Assembly (NCBI GenBank): GCA_002366795.1
Contig: DFBX01000025.1
Location: forward strand, 1,609-25,400
Length of the DNA: 23,792 nucleotides
Origin: Rhodobacteraceae bacterium UBA3069
GTDB taxonomy: Bacteria > Pseudomonadota > Alphaproteobacteria > Rhodobacterales > Rhodobacteraceae
Reading direction: 5' to 3'
In this document: positions 1 to 7,904 of the stretch, piece by piece
Layout of the letters: each line of letters opens with the position of its first letter
Position numbering within the stretch: position 1 is the stretch's first letter
Notes under the pieces: generated by a model
Database searches by the model: none
The model's input: the letters and a program-made list of their open reading frames with translations, nothing else
Told to the model about the DNA's origin: nothing
Program-made: the position numbers and the translations under genes

Positions 1-24
1 CGAAGCAACCTTTAAGAGGCAGAT

Positions 25-486
25 ATGAAAAATTCCGTACTTCTGACAACGCTTGCCCTGTCCATCATCGCTGGATCGGCCCTGATGGCCGGCAATGGCC
101 AGCAAAACGGGCGTCAGCATTTCAAGTTTGAGGAGGTCGACGCCAATAGTGATGGCAAACTGACCCAAGACGAAATGATCGCCCATATGCAGGCGCGTTT
201 TATCACCGCAGACACCAATGATGACGATTTGGTCAGCGAGGACGAGTTGCGCGCGCATATGGAAAGCGAAATGCGCAAGAAGATCGACCGCCGCGTCGCG
301 CGCATGATGAACCATCACGACGGCAATGATGATGGGATGCTCAACATGGATGAGATGAAACCCAGGCGCATGGGTAAAATGATCAAGCATATGGATAGGG
401 ATGGTGACGGCGCCATCTCAAAAGCCGAGTTTGAGGCGATGAAAGGCAAACACGCCAAGCGCCACATGTTCAAAGATGATGGCTGA
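25..486 (+). CDS. Exported EF-hand calcium-binding protein
   Basis: Small (153 aa) secreted or periplasmic protein expected to bind Ca2+. Residues 1 to about 22 form a signal peptide (Lys-Asn, then a hydrophobic stretch ending near SALMAG). Four 12-residue EF-hand loops are readable at residues 39-50 (DANSDGKLTQDE), 63-74 (DTNDDDLVSEDE), 99-110 (DGNDDGMLNMDE) and 124-135 (DRDGDGAISKAE), each with acidic positions 1, 3 or 5 and a terminal Glu. The fourth is closest to consensus; the third has Met at position 7. The start is preceded by a purine-rich AAGAGGCAG. It lies 85 bp upstream of an ECF sigma factor gene, so it may belong to the same envelope or metal stress unit, but a strong stem-loop separates them. 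Calcium binding follows from the motifs; the physiological role is unknown. Confidence 0.85.
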   Translation: MKNSVLLTTLALSIIAGSALMAGNGQQNGRQHFKFEEVDANSDGKLTQDEMIAHMQARFITADTNDDDLVSEDELRAHMESEMRKKIDRRVARMMNHHDGNDDGMLNMDEMKPRRMGKMIKHMDRDGDGAISKAEFEAMKGKHAKRHMFKDDG

Positions 487-495
487 ACTACCTGC

Positions 496-519
496 GGGGC
501 CGGTCTATGGGCTGGCCCC
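496..519 (+). terminator. Strong stem-loop between EF-hand and sigma genes
   Basis: A 10-bp stem (arms 496-505 and 510-519, two G-U wobbles, four-base loop TATG) begins 9 nt after the EF-hand stop codon. No T-run follows, so it is not a textbook intrinsic terminator. It could partially terminate, attenuate, or protect the 3' end of the EF-hand mRNA. A second perfect palindrome, CCTGCGCAGG, sits at 549-558 just before the sigma factor start. Confidence 0.4.
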
Positions 520-571
520 ATGCATTCCGGGTTGGATTGAAACGCTGGCCTGCGCAGGTTAGTCGAGATGT

Positions 572-1156
572 ATGGACATGCCGTTTGACAGGATGAATGA
601 TGTATCTGACGACGCTTTGCTGGTGCTATACGCCAACGGCGATCCGGAGGCGGCCAAAATGCTGACCCAGCGCCTGACACCGCGCATTTATGCCCATGCC
701 TATCGCATGCTGAGCAATCAGGCCGATGCCGAGGACGTGGCCCAGGACGCGATGTTGCGGCTGTGGCGGATTGCCCCTGATTGGCGCCAGGGCGAGGCCA
801 AGGTCACCACCTGGCTCTATCGTGTGGTGGCAAACCTGTGCACAGATCGGTTGCGCCGGGCGCGCACGAAACCGCTTGATGCGGTGGCCGAACCTGCGGA
901 TGGCACGGCCTCGGTTGCCCAGCAGATGCAGACACGCGCGCGCATCGACGCGCTGCATGGGGCACTGGCCACCCTGCCTGACCGGCAACGCCAAGCCGTG
1001 GTGCTGCGCCATATTGAGGGGCTGGCAAACCCAGAAATAGCTGAGATCATGCAAATCAGCATTGAAGCCACGGAAAGCCTGACCGCACGGGGCAAACGTG
1101 CCCTCGCCACGGCATTGAAAACACGCAAAGACGCATTGGGGTTCACTGATGACTGA
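572..1156 (+). CDS. ECF-type RNA polymerase sigma factor
   Basis: A 194-residue sigma-70 family factor of the extracytoplasmic-function class, which directs RNA polymerase to a small regulon. Region 2 spans about residues 30-95 and includes the typical run AEDVAQDAMLRLWR followed by a WLYRVVANLCTDRLRR segment. Region 4 (about 130-180) has LPDRQRQAVVLRHIEGLANPEIAEIM, the usual -35-binding helix-turn-helix. There is no region 3, as expected for ECF factors. In-frame ATG codons at 572, 578 and 593 make the exact start uncertain; none has an ideal ribosome site. The 3' end overlaps the next gene by 8 bp, implying translational coupling with a membrane protein that is probably its anti-sigma. Controlled functions are unknown, but the Spy-like and EF-hand neighbours suggest an envelope or metal signal. 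Confidence 0.88.
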   Translation: MDMPFDRMNDVSDDALLVLYANGDPEAAKMLTQRLTPRIYAHAYRMLSNQADAEDVAQDAMLRLWRIAPDWRQGEAKVTTWLYRVVANLCTDRLRRARTKPLDAVAEPADGTASVAQQMQTRARIDALHGALATLPDRQRQAVVLRHIEGLANPEIAEIMQISIEATESLTARGKRALATALKTRKDALGFTDD

Positions 1157-1520
1157 CAACAAAAACAATATGGTTGAGCTTGACGCCCTGCTTGCGGGTT
1201 TGCGTGCACAGACGCCCTCTGTGCCGGATGCGTTGATCGCACGAATTACCCAGCAGGCCGAGATTGAGCAAAAGGCGTTTATGACAGCGCCCGCCAAAAC
1301 GACACGCCGCGGCGTGCTGCGTCAGTTCATTCAGGCGCTGGGCGGGTGGCCCGCACTGGGCGGCCTGGCGACAGCCGCCTGTGCCGGTATCTGGCTGGGG
1401 ATCAACCCGCCGCAATCCATGGCGCTTGCCGCCGAGACCTATCTTGGCATTGAAAACGCTGTAACGCTGCTGGATATGAGGCCCGATGCGGCCTTTGATC
1501 TGAGCGGGGAGGCGCTGTGA
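1149..1520 (+). CDS. Small single-pass membrane protein, probable anti-sigma factor
   Basis: A 123-residue protein with a soluble N-terminal region of about 65 residues, one hydrophobic segment at about 66-86 (GGWPALGGLATAACAGIWLGI) and a short C-terminal tail of about 35 residues, presumably periplasmic. It contains no enzyme motif I can recognise. Topology and position suggest an anti-sigma factor: it starts inside the 3' end of the ECF sigma gene (8-bp overlap) and its stop overlaps the next start. The N-terminal region lacks an obvious HxxxCxxC zinc anti-sigma signature, so assignment rests on context alone. Homologues of this size in roseobacters have, as I recall, sometimes carried unrelated enzyme names; nothing in the sequence supports those. 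Confidence 0.55.
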   Translation: MTDNKNNMVELDALLAGLRAQTPSVPDALIARITQQAEIEQKAFMTAPAKTTRRGVLRQFIQALGGWPALGGLATAACAGIWLGINPPQSMALAAETYLGIENAVTLLDMRPDAAFDLSGEAL

Positions 1521-2002
1521 TGGACACCACAAAGCCAACACCAAAAATGCCGCGCTGGTTGCGCTGGATTTTGGTCCTGTCTCTGGCGTTCAACCTGATG
1601 GTCGTTGGGATTGTCGGGGGCTGGATGCTTACAGGTGGCAAACACGCGCGCCATCACCCCTCGCGGCTGGAACAGATCGGCGGGCCCTTGACGCGGGCAT
1701 TATCGCATAAGGATCGTTATGCCATCGGGCGCGAGGTCCGTCAGCTGTACCGTGACAAACAGGACGGGCGTGCGGCACAGATCGCGCTGATGGAAACGCT
1801 GATTGATGACCTGCGTGCCGATCCCTTTGACCGCGAGGCAGTGGCGGCACATATGGCCGGGCAACGTGAGTTCCTGAATGATCGTCTGTCGCTGGGCCAG
1901 ACATTGCTGATTGAGCGGCTTGAATTGATGGATGGTGCCGACCGAGCTGCCTATGCCGACAGGCTGGCCGAAGGTTTGAAGCACCGCCGCAACAACAAAT
2001 AA
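1520..2002 (+). CDS. Spy/CpxP-like periplasmic heavy-metal sensor protein
   Basis: Membrane-anchored, helical periplasmic protein of about 160 residues. A cytoplasmic Lys/Arg-rich start is followed by a hydrophobic helix (about residues 14-37, LRWILVLSLAFNLMVVGIVGGWML), then a His-rich patch (GGKHARHHPSR) and a long amphipathic helical region. This matches the layout of the periplasmic heavy-metal sensor family related to CpxP, Spy and CnrX, which sense envelope stress or metals and can restrain a sigma/anti-sigma pair. The chosen start is ATG 1520, which overlaps the preceding stop (TGATG); a GTG one codon earlier at 1517 is an alternative. Together with the sigma and probable anti-sigma genes it resembles a Cnr-type three-part system, an inference from order and topology. 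The 189 bp after its stop contain no gene. Confidence 0.65.
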   Translation: MDTTKPTPKMPRWLRWILVLSLAFNLMVVGIVGGWMLTGGKHARHHPSRLEQIGGPLTRALSHKDRYAIGREVRQLYRDKQDGRAAQIALMETLIDDLRADPFDREAVAAHMAGQREFLNDRLSLGQTLLIERLELMDGADRAAYADRLAEGLKHRRNNK

Positions 2003-2191
2003 ATTCCGCCGCCTAAAGCGTTTCGCGTAACACCCGCACCAGAGGCTTTGCCTCAAACGCCCACAATGTTCCTATGTCGCGGCGCACATCACCTGGATGA
2101 AGATGCCTTTGGCGGGCTTTGCATGGCATCCCTGCCCATGGCCGCTGATCGTGACGTGCGATTCAGGCCCCTGCTGTGCGGCAAAAGCGCC

Positions 2192-3604
2192 CTAAGCAGC
2201 ACTGCGCGCGTTCAGTGTGACTGTATTACGCCCGTCCGCCTTAGAGGCATAGAGCGCGCGATCGGCCTGCTCCAGCAGTGCTTTGGCCCGCGTTTCATGG
2301 TTTTGATCATCGCTAAGGGTTGCGTTGGCCAGGGTGACGCCAATGCTGACAGTCACAGGAACCGGTGCGCCATGTCCGGGCAAAGTGAGCGATATGGAGC
2401 GCACGGCCTCGCATAGGGTTTTTGCAATGCGATGCGCCTCGCCTCGGTTGGTTTCGGGGATGATGATAAGAAACTCCTCCCCCCCGATACGCGCGACCAG
2501 ATCTTTGCCTTGCAAATGGTCACAAAGCGTATTGGAAACTTGCGCCAGAACAGTATCACCAGCGGCATGGCCAAAGCTGTCATTGATTCGCTTGAAATGA
2601 TCAAGATCGGCCACCATGACCGCAAACATGCCCCCCTCTTGCCCGTCAGGAGAGAGCAGGCATTTCAGAAATGAAAGTGCATAACGTCGGTTGTACAGCC
2701 CGGTCAGCGGGTCGGTCACCGCGGCTTGCAAGCTGTCATTGATCTGGCTGCGGACTTCTTCTTTGGCCCATTCGTGGTCCAATTGTGCGTCCAGGCGCAG
2801 CGCCATTTCCCGCGGGTCGGTATCGCCGAACAGAATTTCTTTTACGCCCATATCCAGCAAATTGGCAGCCAGATCACTTGCTTGATCGGCCAGAAGGGGC
2901 AGAACAGGGCATTCCAGAATCCCAACCGACGCCCGCAAATCGGCGATTAACCTTAATGCATCATCACGAACCATGTGTCGCAGGTCCGCGATTAACACAT
3001 CTGAACGGGCATATTGGCTATCTGAACGTGTTTCGGGGCTCATCAACTTGTCAGCTGCGACGATCTGGAACCCATGCGGTAAATCCCGGCTCAAGGCGTT
3101 GCGCAATTGTATCCCTGTTGCCGGATCATCGGTGACCAGGGTGATGACGGCCGGGCGAGAAAACGCCTGCTGACTTTCAGCAAGACCCAGCGCGCGCGCT
3201 GCCAAAGCGTGCTTGCGTAAATCCTGATCAAAGTGCCCCTGTCGCAATAGGCCGCGTAGCCGGGCCAACAGATAGTTTTCGGGTGTTGCTGCATCTAGAA
3301 CATCGGCAAAGCCAGAGGTCAAGGCGCTGATATTAAGGGATTTATCTCCATGTTCTGTGAGCAGGATAATCGGCGTGAACGCGCCATCCCGTTCTTGTTT
3401 CAGATGGGCAATGGCACGGGCCATATCATCCTTAACCAACCGGCTGCTGACAAGAATTAAATCGGGGGAATCCACAGCAATTGACGCGCGCGCATCCTCA
3501 AGGCTGGCGGCCTGTGTGACGGTATAATACGCCGCTGAAAGTTTAACTTTCAGAATGATTCGACTGGTCGAAACATCATCGACTAACAGTACCCTACTCG
3601 ACAT
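2192..3604 (-). CDS. pleD: PleD-like response regulator diguanylate cyclase
   Basis: About 470 residues: receiver, second receiver-like domain, then GGDEF, the PleD architecture, producing cyclic di-GMP from two GTP. The start at 3604 (MSSRVLLVDD) is preferred over an in-frame one 16 codons earlier because it opens the receiver fold directly. Numbered from it, the first receiver keeps the acidic pair D9/D10 and Thr83, but the phosphoacceptor position is Ser53 (DLILVSS) and the conserved Lys after strand 5 is missing. The second receiver-like domain has VLIADLRHM at about 203-211. The cyclase domain has DPLTGLYNRR, DLDHFKRINDSFGHAAGD and the active-site GGEEF at 374-378. The inhibitory I-site reads QGKD (365-368) instead of RxxD. 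Catalysis looks intact while phosphorylation and product inhibition look altered. Divergent from the DUF3572 operon across 78 bp. Confidence 0.85.
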   Translation of the reverse strand: MSSRVLLVDDVSTSRIILKVKLSAAYYTVTQAASLEDARASIAVDSPDLILVSSRLVKDDMARAIAHLKQERDGAFTPIILLTEHGDKSLNISALTSGFADVLDAATPENYLLARLRGLLRQGHFDQDLRKHALAARALGLAESQQAFSRPAVITLVTDDPATGIQLRNALSRDLPHGFQIVAADKLMSPETRSDSQYARSDVLIADLRHMVRDDALRLIADLRASVGILECPVLPLLADQASDLAANLLDMGVKEILFGDTDPREMALRLDAQLDHEWAKEEVRSQINDSLQAAVTDPLTGLYNRRYALSFLKCLLSPDGQEGGMFAVMVADLDHFKRINDSFGHAAGDTVLAQVSNTLCDHLQGKDLVARIGGEEFLIIIPETNRGEAHRIAKTLCEAVRSISLTLPGHGAPVPVTVSIGVTLANATLSDDQNHETRAKALLEQADRALYASKADGRNTVTLNARSAA

Positions 3605-3682
3605 CCGAAGCCTGCCTTTCTGACTTGCCCTTTCAGATATGATGACTATCAACGTCAGAAGTTAAGAAATCCTTTCCAGGAT

Positions 3683-3976
3683 ATGAATCCAATGACCGTT
3701 GCGCGGGACTTTGCTGAAACGATTGGTTTACAGGCATTAACGTGGTTGGCTGCCAATGAAGATTTGTTGCCGGTGTTTCTGGGGGCCACAGGGGCGTCAG
3801 AAACCGACTTTCGCACTGGGGTTGGTCAGCCTGAGTTCCTCGGGTCGATCCTGGATTTCATCTTAATGGACGATGCCTGGGTCCAACAGTTTTGCGATGC
3901 AAATTCACTGACCTATGACACCCCCTACAAAGCCCGACAGATGCTGCCCGGCGGTGAGCAGGTAAACTGGACATGA
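3683..3976 (+). CDS. DUF3572 family protein
   Basis: A 97-residue protein matching the alphaproteobacterial DUF3572 family, function unknown. Recognisable features are the opening ETIGLQALTWLAANEDLLPV, the FLGATGASE segment, the LDFILMDDAWVQQFCD block and the C-terminal LPGGEQVNWT. It is acidic, without signal peptide or membrane segment, so presumably cytoplasmic. It is transcribed divergently from the pleD-like gene, and its stop overlaps the start of the HAD phosphatase gene (ATGA), so the two are likely translationally coupled. No reaction can be proposed from sequence. Confidence 0.85.
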   Translation: MNPMTVARDFAETIGLQALTWLAANEDLLPVFLGATGASETDFRTGVGQPEFLGSILDFILMDDAWVQQFCDANSLTYDTPYKARQMLPGGEQVNWT

Positions 3977-4671
3977 CCCAACCCATCAAGGCGATGCTAT
4001 TTGACAAGGACGGCACCCTGTTTGACTTTCAGGCGACATGGGGCAGCTGGGCCAGTAAAGTGATCACCGATCTGGCCGACGGAGACACGACGCTGCAAAC
4101 CTCATTGGCGCAGGCAATCCATTTTGATCTGGTGGGCCTGCAGTTTTTGCCAACCAGCCCGATTATCGCCTGCACGCACCGCGAATGCGCCGAGGTCGTC
4201 GCCAGCGTCCTGCCAGGGCGGTCCGTGGATGAGATTGATCAGTTCATGGCCCACAGAGCCGCACAGGCCCCCTTGTCCCCAGCCGTCCCATTGGCGCCTT
4301 TGCTGGATGACCTTCTGGCGCGGGGCATCGCTTTGGGTGTTATGACAAATGACACGGAAATCGTGGCGCATACCCATTTGCGCAGTGCGGGCGTGGCCGA
4401 TAGGTTTTTCTTTATAGCGGGGTCTGATTCCGGGTTCGGGGCAAAGCCCGCACCAGATCCATTGCTGGCATTTTCAAGGGCTATTGGCATGGATCCGGGG
4501 CATGTTCTGATGGTGGGTGACAGCACCCATGATCTGATTGCGGGGCGCGCGGCTGGCATGCAGACCTTGGGCGTGCTGACCGGAACTGCCCTGAGCGAAG
4601 ACCTCGCCCCTCATGCCGATGCGGTGCTGCCTGACATCGGCCATATCCCTGCGTGGATAGCGGCTGCATGA
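3973..4671 (+). CDS. HAD-family hydrolase, phosphoglycolate phosphatase-like
   Basis: A 232-residue phosphatase of the haloacid dehalogenase superfamily. All four motifs are visible: motif I with nucleophile Asp11 and acid/base Asp13 (LFDKDGTLFD), motif II Thr125 (GVMTNDT), motif III Lys158 (GAKPAPDP) and motif IV Asp183/Asp187 (VGDSTHD). A helical cap domain lies between motifs I and II, as in Gph-type enzymes that hydrolyse small phosphorylated metabolites. Substrate is unknown; the automatic label phosphoglycolate phosphatase would be only a family guess. It overlaps the upstream DUF3572 gene by 4 bp and the downstream transporter gene by 4 bp (ATGA at both junctions), so these three form one tightly packed operon. 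Confidence 0.85.
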   Translation: MTQPIKAMLFDKDGTLFDFQATWGSWASKVITDLADGDTTLQTSLAQAIHFDLVGLQFLPTSPIIACTHRECAEVVASVLPGRSVDEIDQFMAHRAAQAPLSPAVPLAPLLDDLLARGIALGVMTNDTEIVAHTHLRSAGVADRFFFIAGSDSGFGAKPAPDPLLAFSRAIGMDPGHVLMVGDSTHDLIAGRAAGMQTLGVLTGTALSEDLAPHADAVLPDIGHIPAWIAAA

Positions 4672-5546
4672 CAAAACACCCCATGTTTGGCCTGATGCTG
4701 GCGCTGTTTGGTACTTTGGTGCTGACACCGGATGCCTTGCTGATGCGCCTGTCGGGGATGGACGGGTTTCACATGTCGGCCTGGCGTGGGATTGCGATGG
4801 GCAGCGTCATGTTGCTGGGATGGGCCTTGTTCAGCCGGACCCGCAAGCGCGATCTTGGCATGCTGAAAACCCGCCTGGGCGTTACAATCGTGATCTGCCA
4901 GATTTTCAATTCAACCCTGTTTTGTCTGGGAATTGCCGTGGCACCGGTGGCTGTTGTGCTGTTTGGCGTGGCCGCGGTGCCTGTCTTTGCCGCCTTTCTG
5001 GCCTGGCTGGTGATTGGTGAGCCAACGCATAAAACCACCTGGGCTGCGATGATCGCGGCGCTGGTGGGCATCGGCCTTGCCGTATCGGGTGAAGGCGATG
5101 GCGTGCAGATTGATGCCAATGCGTTGCTTGGTGCGGGCTTTGGCCTGGGGGTGGCCCTTGTGCTGGCCCTCAATTTTGTGGTGCTGCGCGCGCAGCCAAC
5201 ACTCCCCATCCCGTTGACCATCGGACTTGGCGCCCTGATCGCGGGGGGCATCGGTACACTCATCACCGGGCCTGATGCGATGTTCGAGGGCCGCCTTGGC
5301 TTTATGTTGATCACGGGCCTTGTTGTTTTGCCGGTGTCGTTCTTTTCGCTCTCACTGGCATCGCGCTTCACCCATGCCGCCAATGTCAGCCTGCTGATGT
5401 TGCTGGAAACGGTGCTGGGGCCATTGTGGGTCTGGATGGGCGTTGGCGAAGCTCCAGGCCCGCGCATGTTGGCAGGCGGCAGTATCGTCGTGGTCAGCCT
5501 TGCGGCCTATCTGATGATCACCGGGTCCAGATCAAAATCAGTCTGA
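4668..5546 (+). CDS. EamA/DMT-superfamily membrane transporter
   Basis: A 292-residue integral membrane protein with about ten hydrophobic helices in two repeats of the EamA fold, the drug/metabolite transporter superfamily. It starts at ATG 4668, overlapping the HAD stop (ATGA); an in-frame start 15 bp upstream would add a non-hydrophobic leader and is less likely. First-repeat helices include FGLMLALFGTLVLTPDALLM and IAMGSVMLLGWALF; the second repeat contains GLGVALVLALNFVVL and the final VSLLMLLETVLGPLWVW, a typical EamA C-terminal segment. Members export metabolites or amino acids; the substrate cannot be read from sequence. It is the last gene of the DUF3572-HAD-transporter operon. Confidence 0.85.
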   Translation: MTKHPMFGLMLALFGTLVLTPDALLMRLSGMDGFHMSAWRGIAMGSVMLLGWALFSRTRKRDLGMLKTRLGVTIVICQIFNSTLFCLGIAVAPVAVVLFGVAAVPVFAAFLAWLVIGEPTHKTTWAAMIAALVGIGLAVSGEGDGVQIDANALLGAGFGLGVALVLALNFVVLRAQPTLPIPLTIGLGALIAGGIGTLITGPDAMFEGRLGFMLITGLVVLPVSFFSLSLASRFTHAANVSLLMLLETVLGPLWVWMGVGEAPGPRMLAGGSIVVVSLAAYLMITGSRSKSV

Positions 5547-5583
5547 TCTGAAGGTGACAATATAAAAACGACAACATGCGTCG

Positions 5584-5602
5584 CAAAGCGGCATACGCTT
5601 TG
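5584..5602 (+). promoter_or_regulatory. Inverted repeat upstream of the MttB-family gene
   Basis: A perfect 7-bp inverted repeat, CAAAGCG and CGCTTTG, with five-base spacer GCATA, lies 50 bp upstream of the methyltransferase start. It may be an operator, or a stem-loop ending the transporter transcript; no T-run follows, which favours an operator or RNA structure over an intrinsic terminator. Confidence 0.35.
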
Positions 5603-5652
5603 GCGCGGGCAATGGTTCCATAGGGCAGATCACGCATCAGGAGGATCACCCC

Positions 5653-7215
5653 ATGGCCACGACAACAAAGCGCAGAACCCGTAGCGGTGGGCGTGCAGGC
5701 AATGCTGAACGCCGCGGGAGCGACGCGATTGAACAGATGCCATGGAACCCTCCGGTTAACATTGATCGCCCAACCGAGCCTTTGGCAGAGGACGGGGTAT
5801 GGGCCATCCATGACGGTGCGATGCGCATTCTCGAAGAGATCGGCATCGAAATTCTCAATCCCGAGGCACTGGACTTGTTCCGCGCTGACGGGGGCTGCAC
5901 CATTGAGGGCGAAAACGTCCGCATGGGCCGCGACTATGTGATGGAGATGATCGCCAAAGCGCCTGACAGCTGGGATATCACGCCACGCAACCCCGAGCGC
6001 AAGATCACCATAGGCGGCAAGCACCTGAACTTTGGCAATGTGTCCTCGCCCCCCAGCTATTGGGATATGGAGATCGGCAAAAAGGTGACCGGCACCCGCG
6101 AGATGTGCGCCAACCTGTTGAAACTCAGCCAATATTTCAACTGTATACATTTTGTCGGCGGATACCCGGTAGAGCCACAGGACATACACGCCTCCGTCCG
6201 CCATCTGGATGTGGTTTACGACAAGCTGACGCTGACCGACAAAGCCGCTCATGCTTATTGTCTGGGCAAAGAGCGGGTCGAGGATGTGATGGAAATGGTG
6301 CGCATCGCAGGCGGTCATACGGACAGCGAGTTCGACGCCAGCCCCAAGATGTTCACCAACATCAACTCCACCTCACCGCTGAAGCATGACTATCCGATGT
6401 TGGATGGCTGGATCAGAATGGCGCAACGCAATCAGGGCCTTGTTGTCACGCCGTTCACATTGGCAGGGGCGATGGCGCCGGTCACTATGTCGGGCGCTGT
6501 GGCGCAATCTCTGGCCGAAGCGCTGATTGCTGTTGTGCTGGCCCAGATCGTGCGCCCCGGGGCCTGTTGTGCCATTGGCACCTTCACCTCAAATGTTGAT
6601 ATGAAATCCGGCGCACCTGCCTTTGGAACGCCAGAATATATGCGTGCCACACAGATGACAGGCCAATTGGCCCGGTTCTACAAGTTGCCGATGCGCGCCT
6701 CGGGTGTGTGTGCTGCCAATGTGCCCGACGGGCAGGCGATCTGGGAGACATCAAACAGCCTGTGGTCGGCGGTGCAGGGGGGCGCGCATATGGTCTATCA
6801 CGCCGCCGGGTGGCTGGAAGGCGGGCTGATTGCATCGCCTGAGAAATTTGTGATGGATTGCGAAATCCTCCAGCATATTCAGCGCTATATGGATCCCAAA
6901 CTGACCGCCACCGGCCCGGATGAAATTGCCATTGATGCGATCAAGGAAGTGGGCGATCAGGGTCATTTCTTTGGCATCCAGCACACCCAAGACCGCTATA
7001 CCACTGCATTTTATCAGCCTTTCCTAAGCGATTGGCGCAACTACGAGGCCTGGGAAGATGCGGGTGGCATATGGACAGCCCAGCGCGCGCATCAGACGTT
7101 TCAGGACATTATCTCAAATTTTGAGGCCCCCCAGATGGACGTCGCCATCCGGGATGAACTGGCGGCCTTTGTTGAGCGCCGCAAGGCCGAGGGGGGTGCC
7201 CCTACGGATTTCTAG
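5653..7215 (+). CDS. Non-pyrrolysine MttB-family corrinoid methyltransferase
   Basis: A 520-residue member of the trimethylamine methyltransferase (MttB, COG5598) family. Characterised relatives without pyrrolysine, such as MtgB, demethylate glycine betaine or related quaternary amines and pass the methyl group to a corrinoid protein. The open frame has no internal TAG, so it is of the non-pyrrolysine type. The N-terminus is basic (TTKRRTRSGGRAG), followed by the conserved opening AIHDGAMRILEEIGIEILNPEALDLF; the central and C-terminal barrel includes ASGVCAANVPDGQAIWETSNSL-like and GGAHMVYHAAGWLEGG segments typical of the family. A strong ribosome site GGAGG (5640-5644) fixes the start. No corrinoid-binding protein, reductive activator or methyltransferase partner is encoded nearby, so it either uses a partner encoded elsewhere or acts differently. 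Cytoplasmic. Confidence 0.85.
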   Translation: MATTTKRRTRSGGRAGNAERRGSDAIEQMPWNPPVNIDRPTEPLAEDGVWAIHDGAMRILEEIGIEILNPEALDLFRADGGCTIEGENVRMGRDYVMEMIAKAPDSWDITPRNPERKITIGGKHLNFGNVSSPPSYWDMEIGKKVTGTREMCANLLKLSQYFNCIHFVGGYPVEPQDIHASVRHLDVVYDKLTLTDKAAHAYCLGKERVEDVMEMVRIAGGHTDSEFDASPKMFTNINSTSPLKHDYPMLDGWIRMAQRNQGLVVTPFTLAGAMAPVTMSGAVAQSLAEALIAVVLAQIVRPGACCAIGTFTSNVDMKSGAPAFGTPEYMRATQMTGQLARFYKLPMRASGVCAANVPDGQAIWETSNSLWSAVQGGAHMVYHAAGWLEGGLIASPEKFVMDCEILQHIQRYMDPKLTATGPDEIAIDAIKEVGDQGHFFGIQHTQDRYTTAFYQPFLSDWRNYEAWEDAGGIWTAQRAHQTFQDIISNFEAPQMDVAIRDELAAFVERRKAEGGAPTDF

Positions 7216-7304
7216 ACCTTACATCCAAATAAACCAAAAATTGAAACTATTGGTCTCTTGTTAAACTTGATCGGCGACACTGTCGTTATGCAAGGGAAAA
7301 CAAG

Positions 7305-7904
7305 ATGCATGGAATGATCAACAGGGCCATCGAACGGTTTGTCCGTGATACCTATGGGCGTGAAGTCTGGCAGGGTGTAACGCAGGACCTGGGTTTGGAG
7401 TATACTGAATTCGAACCGATGCTGGTTTATGAAGCAACTGTTACCGGGCGGGTGCTTGAAGCCCTGTGCCGGGCTTTGGATAAAGAGCGTGACGATCTGC
7501 TGGAAGACATTGGCACCTATCTGGTCTCGCATCCAAATGTTGAAGCTATTCGTCGATTGCTGCGCTTTGGCGGCGTTAATTTTCACGATTTCCTGCAGTC
7601 GCTGGACGATCTGCCCGAGCGTGCCCGCCTGGCGGTGCCCGATCTGCACCTGCCCGCGATGGAACTGCGCGAACACCGCACGAGCTTCTTTAGCCTGTCA
7701 GTGAACTCTGGTGCCCTTAAAATGGAGGGGTTTGGCCGTGTTGTCATGGGGCTCTTGCGGGCCATGGCCGATGACTATGGGGCGTTGGTGTTGATGGAAC
7801 ACAAGGGCAGCCGGGAGCGAACTGAAATTCTTGAAATCCATCTGGCAGACGCCGCTTTTGCCGATGGGCGCGATTTTCAATTATCCGCGAGGGTCAATGT
7901 ATGA
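7305..7904 (+). CDS. H-NOX-like (HNOB) domain protein, heme ligand apparently lost
   Basis: A 199-residue protein with the fold of H-NOX/HNOB gas sensors, which normally bind heme and sense NO or O2. It opens with MHGMINRAIERFV, as in family members. Aligning by eye with the soluble guanylate cyclase beta subunit, the segment that should contain the proximal heme histidine (LDxLH) reads LDDLPERARLAVPDL, placing Pro104 there. The propionate-binding Y-x-S-x-R motif aligns to GALKM (136-140). It may not bind heme in the canonical way; His94, His115 and His124 could be alternative ligands. Its stop overlaps the start of the HNOBA-GGDEF gene by 4 bp, the known H-NOX/diguanylate cyclase pairing, so it probably regulates that cyclase. 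Start supported by AAGGGA 8 nt upstream. Confidence 0.8.
   Translation: MHGMINRAIERFVRDTYGREVWQGVTQDLGLEYTEFEPMLVYEATVTGRVLEALCRALDKERDDLLEDIGTYLVSHPNVEAIRRLLRFGGVNFHDFLQSLDDLPERARLAVPDLHLPAMELREHRTSFFSLSVNSGALKMEGFGRVVMGLLRAMADDYGALVLMEHKGSRERTEILEIHLADAAFADGRDFQLSARVNV

Noticed and set aside
5547..5652. Cobalamin riboswitch ahead of the corrinoid-linked methyltransferase
   Set aside because: The 106-bp gap is too short and lacks a B12-box-like sequence that I can find; only a simple 7-bp dyad is present.
7213..7290. TAG stop of the MttB-family gene as a possible pyrrolysine codon
   Set aside because: The 520-residue product is already full length, and the frame after TAG gives a short low-complexity stretch without family similarity.
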